64,000 nt of DNA, from the NCBI GenBank assembly GCA_958403905.1, contig CATXZD010000011.1:34287-98286 (forward strand), given 5' to 3'. Each line of letters begins with the position of its first letter. The first letter of the stretch is position 1. The DNA is from an uncultured Ruminococcus sp. GTDB lineage: Bacteria; Bacillota; Clostridia; Oscillospirales; Acutalibacteraceae. Position numbers and translations under genes: made by a program. Below, one piece after another: positions 60,549 to 64,000 of the stretch. The notes under the pieces are model-generated. The model searched no databases. It was not told where the DNA came from and saw nothing but the letters and a program-made list of their open reading frames with translations.

Positions 60549-60926
60549 ATGGCATCAGAAAAAATTACTGCTATTATTGAAGAATTAAAAGGCCTCACAG
60601 TTCTTGAGCTTTCAGAACTCGTTCACGCTGTAGAGGATGAATTTGGTGTATCCGCTGCTGCTGCAGTTGCAGTTGCAGGTCCTGCTGCTGACGGCGGCGC
60701 TGCTGCTGCTGAGCAGACAGAGTTTGACGTTATCCTTAAGGGCGCAGGCGGCAACAAGATTGCCGTTATCAAGGCTGTTCGTGAGATCACAGGTCTTGGT
60801 CTTAAGGAAGCAAAGGCTCTTGTTGACGGTGCTCCTAAGACAGTTAAGGAAGCTGTTTCTAAGGACGACGCTGAAGCTATGAAGTCAAAGCTCGAAGAGG
60901 CTGGCGCAGAAGTAGAATTAAAGTAA
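60549..60926 (+). CDS. rplL: Ribosomal protein L7/L12
   Basis: The 125-residue protein has the N-terminal dimer part (EKITAIIEELKGLTVLELSE), an Ala/Gly-rich hinge (about 38-58) and the C-terminal factor-binding domain (KIAVIKAVREITGLGLKEAK, then ALVDGAPKTVKEAVSKDDAE). ATG follows CGGAGG, 50 nt after rplJ. A terminator lies 20 nt downstream. rpoB, the usual next gene, is absent here. Confidence 0.98.
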   Translation: MASEKITAIIEELKGLTVLELSELVHAVEDEFGVSAAAAVAVAGPAADGGAAAAEQTEFDVILKGAGGNKIAVIKAVREITGLGLKEAKALVDGAPKTVKEAVSKDDAEAMKSKLEEAGAEVELK

Positions 60927-60945
60927 TTCACTTTTCGAAATAATT

Positions 60946-60974
60946 ACGGCTGTCCGTTACGGGCAGCCGTTTTT
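60946..60974 (+). terminator. Terminator after rplL
   Basis: ACGGCTGTCCG (60946-60956) pairs with CGGGCAGCCGT (60960-60970) around TTA, and a T run follows. Confidence 0.92.
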
Positions 60975-61051
60975 GTTTGCCTGATTGACAGTAGAAATGA
61001 GCAATGCTATAATCGTAATATATAGAGCCAAAATATTTTGGGAGTGATAGT

Positions 61052-61540
61052 TTGTATAGCTGGAGCAGTATTCGTCATAAGCTTGAAAAAGAATATTTTG
61101 CTTTGTCGTTGCGTGGTAGGATTCAGTATTTCGTAACAAGATATAAGTTTACTCATGACCAAGAGGGTAGGGTGGCAATTTTACTTGATGGAAAAGAAGT
61201 AATGTGTGGAAATTATTTTAATAAGTTTTTTAAATCAAATCTGTTTCCACGTGACGAAAAGTATTCACACAGAATCAGGAATGAATATTCATATATGGAC
61301 GAGGTTGCACTGGATTTAGGCTGTTTTGACCAACGATGCTTTTATTCGGCATTTGAAGAATTTGATAATCAAAGTATTGAGGAAAGCTTAAAGAGTGACA
61401 ATTTATTAGTCAGAATTTTTGCAATCCTTGACAGAAGAATCGGTAAACGCAGACTGCTGAAAATCAGTGAAGAAATAGAGAATGAGCCTGAAATATTTCA
61501 GTTTTTCTATAATGTAAGAGTCGAAGCAGAGCACCTATGA
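61052..61540 (+). CDS. SF0329-like conserved hypothetical protein
   Basis: The 162-residue protein begins YSWSSIRHKLEKEYFALSLRG and continues with THDQEGRVAILLDGKEVMCG. I recall this as the SF0329 family, found scattered in bacteria without known function. No signal or membrane helix is seen. The start is TTG 61052 with GGGAGTGA before it. It opens an AT-richer stretch of small genes after the ribosomal operon, each with its own ribosome site. Confidence 0.7.
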   Translation: MYSWSSIRHKLEKEYFALSLRGRIQYFVTRYKFTHDQEGRVAILLDGKEVMCGNYFNKFFKSNLFPRDEKYSHRIRNEYSYMDEVALDLGCFDQRCFYSAFEEFDNQSIEESLKSDNLLVRIFAILDRRIGKRRLLKISEEIENEPEIFQFFYNVRVEAEHL

Positions 61541-61564
61541 AAAGTAATAATTTAGTGGAGTTTT

Positions 61565-61738
61565 ATGAAAATGAATAATATTAATTGCCCTTGTAAAAGA
61601 ACAAAATGCGAAAGATACGGCAATTGTGATGCTTGCAGAGAGCATCACAAGAATTTAAAATCATCTCCTTGGTGCGACAGAATAAAAAAGAAAGAGCAGA
61701 TTAAAGTTGACAGTCTGAAAAAAGAGAACGATAATTAA
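61565..61738 (+). CDS. Small cysteine-rich conserved protein
   Basis: This 57-residue product reads NINCPCKRTKCERYGNCDAC, then REHHKNLKSSPWCDRIKKKE. The six Cys and two His residues in CPC, C, C-x-x-C, HH, C order suggest a zinc-binding module. From memory, similar proteins of 50-60 residues (CPC-x4-C pattern, ending in a PxC stretch) occur in many Clostridia without function. Start may be ATG 61565 or ATG 61571; GTGGAG precedes. It lies between the SF0329-like gene and the methyltransferase gene. Confidence 0.72.
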   Translation: MKMNNINCPCKRTKCERYGNCDACREHHKNLKSSPWCDRIKKKEQIKVDSLKKENDN

Positions 61739-61757
61739 TATTTTCGGAGGTGCTGAT

Positions 61758-62381
61758 TTGAAAAATCCTTGGGAAGAAATTGCCCTGACTGATTATGAAA
61801 ATCATATGAGTCTGGACAGTGTATATCAGCTCCAGAAAATGAACGAGATGATGAAAGAACAGCTTAATGAATATAAAATTAAGTCTGCAATGATTCTTGG
61901 AGTTGCTGGCGGAAACGGGTTGGAGCATATTGAGAAAGAGAAAATTGAAAAGGTTTACGGCGTTGATGTCAATCAGAAATATCTTGATGAATGTGTAAAG
62001 AGATATCCTGAATTAACAGGAACTTTTGAAGTTATTTGCGCTGACTTGTTGAATAAAAATTTGCAATTGCCAAAATCTGAGCTGATTATAGCAAATCTTT
62101 TGATTGAATATATTGGATATGGATGTTTTCAGAATATTATAAGATTAGTAAAACCACGATATGTTTCCTGCATTATTCAAATAAACACTGATAAATCTTT
62201 CGTATCTGATTCACCATATTTGCAAGCTTTTGATCGTTTGGAGGAAGTACACCATCAGATAGATAAAACTACTCTTATAAATACTATGAATGAGATTGGC
62301 TATATTAAGCAGTTAATTGCTGAAAACGAATTGCCAAACGGAAAGAAATTGTTAAGAATTGATTTTTTATTAAATTCTTAA
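61758..62381 (+). CDS. SAM-dependent methyltransferase (class I)
   Basis: The 207-residue protein has a Rossmann methyltransferase core: motif I MILGVAGGNGLEHI (about 46-59), acidic motif II VYGVDVNQKYLDE, and SELIIANLLIEYIGYG as motif IV. The first 40 residues are helical. The target could be a small molecule or a protein, and no clue is seen. The start is TTG 61758 after TCGGAGGTG. The isoprenylcysteine-type methyltransferase gene follows 17 nt downstream. Confidence 0.83.
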   Translation: MKNPWEEIALTDYENHMSLDSVYQLQKMNEMMKEQLNEYKIKSAMILGVAGGNGLEHIEKEKIEKVYGVDVNQKYLDECVKRYPELTGTFEVICADLLNKNLQLPKSELIIANLLIEYIGYGCFQNIIRLVKPRYVSCIIQINTDKSFVSDSPYLQAFDRLEEVHHQIDKTTLINTMNEIGYIKQLIAENELPNGKKLLRIDFLLNS

Positions 62382-62398
62382 TTAAAGGAGTGCTTACA

Positions 62399-62977
62399 AT
62401 GATATATCAGATAATTGCTATTCTGATTCTTGCTGTATTTTATGGATGCTATTTCATAAAAATGATTAGTCAGAAAAGAAAAGGAATACAGACTGACCAA
62501 ATTGGCAAAGGAAAAGTCGGTTTTGTAAAATTTATTGAGGTTACAATGAAAATTATAACTATCATTGTGCCCATTGCGGAAATTATCAGTATTATTCTAA
62601 ATACTTCCGTACTCCCTTTATGGGCAAGAATTGCAGGTGTTTGTATAGCAGTAATAGGAGTTGCTGTGTTTATTACTTCGGTTGCAACAATGCGTGACAA
62701 TTGGAGAGCAGGAGTATCTAAGACAGATAAGACCGATTTGGTAATGAGCGGTATCTACAGATTTAGCAGAAATCCTGCTTTTCTCGGATTTGACCTTGTC
62801 TATATTGGAATTTTATTAATGTTTTTCAATTTGATACTGTTCATTATTTCGTTATTTGGAGCTATTATTTTTCATTTGCAGATAGTAAACGTAGAAGAGG
62901 ATTATTTGCTTGATACTTTTGGACAGAAATATCTTAATTATAAGAAAAAAGTTTGCAGATATTTCGGAAGACGTTAA
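62399..62977 (+). CDS. Isoprenylcysteine carboxyl methyltransferase-like membrane protein
   Basis: The 192-residue protein has about five membrane helices and the ICMT/PEMT-type C-terminal signature: VMSGIYRFSRNPAFLGFDLV (about 118-137), then EEDYLLDTFGQKYLNYKKKV with the final catalytic Glu-Tyr pattern. Bacterial members methylate lipids or small substrates at the membrane; prenylated proteins are not expected. ATG 62399 follows AAAGGAG at 8 nt. It is next to the soluble methyltransferase gene, and the YjbR gene follows. Confidence 0.85.
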   Translation: MIYQIIAILILAVFYGCYFIKMISQKRKGIQTDQIGKGKVGFVKFIEVTMKIITIIVPIAEIISIILNTSVLPLWARIAGVCIAVIGVAVFITSVATMRDNWRAGVSKTDKTDLVMSGIYRFSRNPAFLGFDLVYIGILLMFFNLILFIISLFGAIIFHLQIVNVEEDYLLDTFGQKYLNYKKKVCRYFGRR

Positions 62978-63014
62978 TTTTTATATTGCAAATTTTCTAA
63001 GATACGGTGATGTT

Positions 63015-63383
63015 ATGAATTTAGTTGAAATAAAAAATTATTGCTTAAATAAACACAAAGCTTATGAAACGTATCCTTTTGGAGAAATTCCGATATGCTA
63101 TAAAGTTAACAACAGAATATTTGCACAAATTTATCCCAAAGCAGAGGATTTTAAAATAACGCTGAAATGTACTGCTGATGTCGGAGATTTTTACAGAAGA
63201 ATGTATCCTGATATTGTTGTCAGAGGATACCACTGTCCGCCTGTTCAACAGCCGTATTGGAATACGATTTATTTGAGTGGTTTCCCGGATTATGAGCTTC
63301 TAAATATGATTGACCACGCATATAATACTGTGATAAACAGTTTCAGTAAAAAGATTCAGAAGCAGATAGCAGAGAATGATTAG
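63015..63383 (+). CDS. MmcQ/YjbR family DNA-binding-like protein
   Basis: The 122-residue protein has the MmcQ/YjbR pattern. It starts NLVEIKNYCLNKHKAYETYP, continues with FGEIPICYKVNNRIFAQIYP and DFKITLKCTAD, then HCPPVQQPYWNTIYLSG and a final helical DYELLNMIDHAYNTVINS. The family has a CyaY-like fold and a proposed DNA-binding role, not proven. I start at ATG 63015 after GGTGATG; the longer frame begins inside the upstream gene. Confidence 0.85.
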   Translation: MNLVEIKNYCLNKHKAYETYPFGEIPICYKVNNRIFAQIYPKAEDFKITLKCTADVGDFYRRMYPDIVVRGYHCPPVQQPYWNTIYLSGFPDYELLNMIDHAYNTVINSFSKKIQKQIAEND

Positions 63384-63458
63384 TTAACATAGGAATCGTA
63401 TGAAGGTTATAATAGGTAAAAAAATCAGCTGACCTAAGGTAAATTTGATTGAAAAGTA

Positions 63459-63487
63459 TTGACAATTAAAACAGGTTGTGATATAAT
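63459..63487 (+). promoter_or_regulatory. Consensus promoter of the tRNA cluster
   Basis: TTGACA (63459-63464) and TATAAT (63482-63487) are perfect consensus boxes with a 17-nt spacer, 25 nt before tRNA-Cys. This is the strongest promoter in the window. Confidence 0.93.
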
Positions 63488-63511
63488 AATTCTTGTTGAC
63501 TGGTAAGACAC

Positions 63512-63586
63512 GGCGACATAGCCAAGCGGTAAGGCACGAGTCTGCAAAACTCTGATTCCCCAGTTCGATTCTGGGTGTCGCCTCCA
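63512..63586 (+). tRNA. tRNA-Cys (GCA)
   Basis: A complete cloverleaf: acceptor GGCGACA/TGTCGCC, anticodon GCA in the loop CTGCAAA, T-arm AGTTCGATTC and encoded CCA. The discriminator base is T, as expected for Cys. Confidence 0.96.
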
Positions 63587-63587
63587 T

Positions 63588-63620
63588 AGAAAAAGCACTT
63601 CAGTGTGGAGTGCTTTTTCT
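63588..63620 (+). terminator. Hairpin terminator after tRNA-Cys
   Basis: AGAAAAAGCACT (63588-63599) pairs perfectly with AGTGCTTTTTCT (63609-63620). Readthrough or a second promoter would be needed for tRNA-Val, 14 nt downstream. Confidence 0.85.
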
Positions 63621-63633
63621 TACTGAATAATGT

Positions 63634-63709
63634 GGGAGCATAGCTCAGCTGGGAGAGCATCTGCCTTACAAGCAGAGGGTCATAGGTTCGAGCCCTATTG
63701 TTCCCACCA
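63634..63709 (+). tRNA. tRNA-Val (UAC)
   Basis: A complete cloverleaf: acceptor GGGAGCA/TGTTCCC with one G-T pair, D-arm TAGCTCAGCTGGGAGAGCA, anticodon TAC in loop CTTACAA, T-arm GGTTCGAGCCC, encoded ACCA end. Its last 22 nt and the following 35 nt are duplicated at 63887-63942. Confidence 0.96.
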
Positions 63710-63744
63710 TTTTTGTTTAATAATGCATTTTAAATATATATGAA
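63688..63744. repeat. Direct repeat copy 1: tRNA-Val 3' end plus flank
   Basis: The stretch from TCGAGCCC through the CCA end to TATATATGAA is repeated at 63887-63942 with one missing base and one substitution. Such a duplicated tRNA end is the mark of an att-type insertion. Confidence 0.88.
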
Positions 63745-63886
63745 ACGTGTTTTGGTATTGCCTCGAACCTGTGAAGGTTTCGGCGTTAAGAAAACAGTCC
63801 TGCGGACTGTTTTTAGACGGAAGCAGCGAGGTTGGTACCGAATGCGAAGCATTGGGTAACCGAGCTGTCAAATGCAAAGCATTTGG
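63745..63886. mobile_element. Small non-coding insert between tRNA-Val 3'-end repeats
   Basis: The 142-bp insert holds only hairpins: CGAACCT/AGGTTTCG (about 63763-63782), the AAAACAGTCC/GGACTGTTTT stem (63791-63813), AATGC-GAA-GCATT (63841-63853) and AAATGC-AAA-GCATTT (about 63870-63884). No protein is encoded. The CAGTCC stem is the same as at 23578-23600. Confidence 0.6.
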
Positions 63887-63942
63887 TCGAGCCCTATTGT
63901 TCCCACCATTTTTGTTTATAATGCATTCTAAATATATATGAA
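63887..63942. repeat. Direct repeat copy 2: tRNA-Val 3' end remnant
   Basis: TCGAGCCCTATTGTTCCC, the ACCA end and the same AT-rich flank recur without the rest of the tRNA. This cannot form a tRNA. Confidence 0.88.
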
Positions 63943-63945
63943 TAT

Positions 63946-64000
63946 GCGGATGTAGCTCATCTGGTAGAGCGCCACCTTGCCAAGGTGGAGGTAGCGGGTT
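63946..64000 (+). tRNA. tRNA-Gly (GCC), cut by the window edge
   Basis: The visible part has acceptor GCGGATG, a D-arm with TAGCTCATCTGGTAGAGCG, anticodon GCC in TTGCCAA on a CCACC/GGTGG stem, and the start of the T-arm. The 3' end lies outside the window. Confidence 0.93.

Noticed and set aside
63384..63660. Minus-strand frames over the tRNA-Cys region
   Set aside because: They are antisense to tRNA genes and have no ribosome site or family pattern.
63747..63941. 64-residue plus-strand frame in the tRNA-Val insert
   Set aside because: It reads through hairpins and a copied tRNA end; there is no ribosome site, so it is not a gene.

Overview
The window reads as chromosomal DNA of a low-to-mid-GC gut Clostridium relative, most likely Ruminococcus or a close member of the Oscillospiraceae/Ruminococcaceae. 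The grounds are a dockerin-tagged secreted hydrolase, a ZTP (pfl) riboswitch in front of pyruvate formate-lyase, FabK rather than FabI as enoyl-ACP reductase, a BofC-like sporulation-type protein, Gram-positive cell-wall genes, and strong GGAGG-type ribosome binding sites. The DNA is almost entirely protein coding. There is no phage, complete insertion sequence or CRISPR array.

Layout. 0-7.3 kb: end of a peptidoglycan-binding protein, an acetyltransferase, an L,D-transpeptidase, small metabolic genes, then ZTP riboswitch-pflB-pflA-DNA glycosylase. 7.3-10.2 kb: an accessory patch with GTAGGGA palindromic repeats, a ribbon-helix-helix regulator between duplicated hairpins, and four genes for secreted or anchored proteins that look like one surface system. 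10.2-20.7 kb: ribF, NUDIX, M14 peptidase, asnB with an acidic tail, DUF554, GH31, a membrane-linked XRE regulator and a phosphohexomutase. 21-33.7 kb: a small conserved protein behind a strong promoter, a C39-like protein, a tRNA with CAU anticodon beside scrambled tRNA-3'-end repeats, DUF1015-PNPOx-asparaginase, a phosphotransferase, a NUDIX protein, a DHHW protein, an aminotransferase, trpS and a GT-C glycosyltransferase. 33.7-48 kb (mostly minus strand): ppk-pfk, CHAP-SH3-dockerin, a MacB-like ABC exporter, lysC, hom and a class A PBP.

48.3-57.1 kb is a nearly complete type II fatty acid synthesis operon, fabK-fabD-fabG-fabF-accB-fabZ-accC-accD-accA. 57.2-61 kb is rpmG-secE-nusG-rplK-rplA followed by an L10 leader and rplJ-rplL. 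61-63.4 kb holds AT-richer small genes, including two methyltransferases. 63.4-64 kb is a tRNA cluster (Cys, Val, Gly) carrying a duplicated tRNA-Val 3' end.

The most interesting items are the four-gene secreted cluster at 8.1-10.2 kb, the same 10-bp hairpin found between duplicated tRNA 3' ends at two separate tRNA loci, two diverged copies of a MITE-like foldback element (one between pflB and pflA, one between the L10 leader and rplJ), and a palindrome placed exactly between the -35 and -10 boxes of the fatty acid operon. Functions are assigned from motifs and family memory only; no database search was run.
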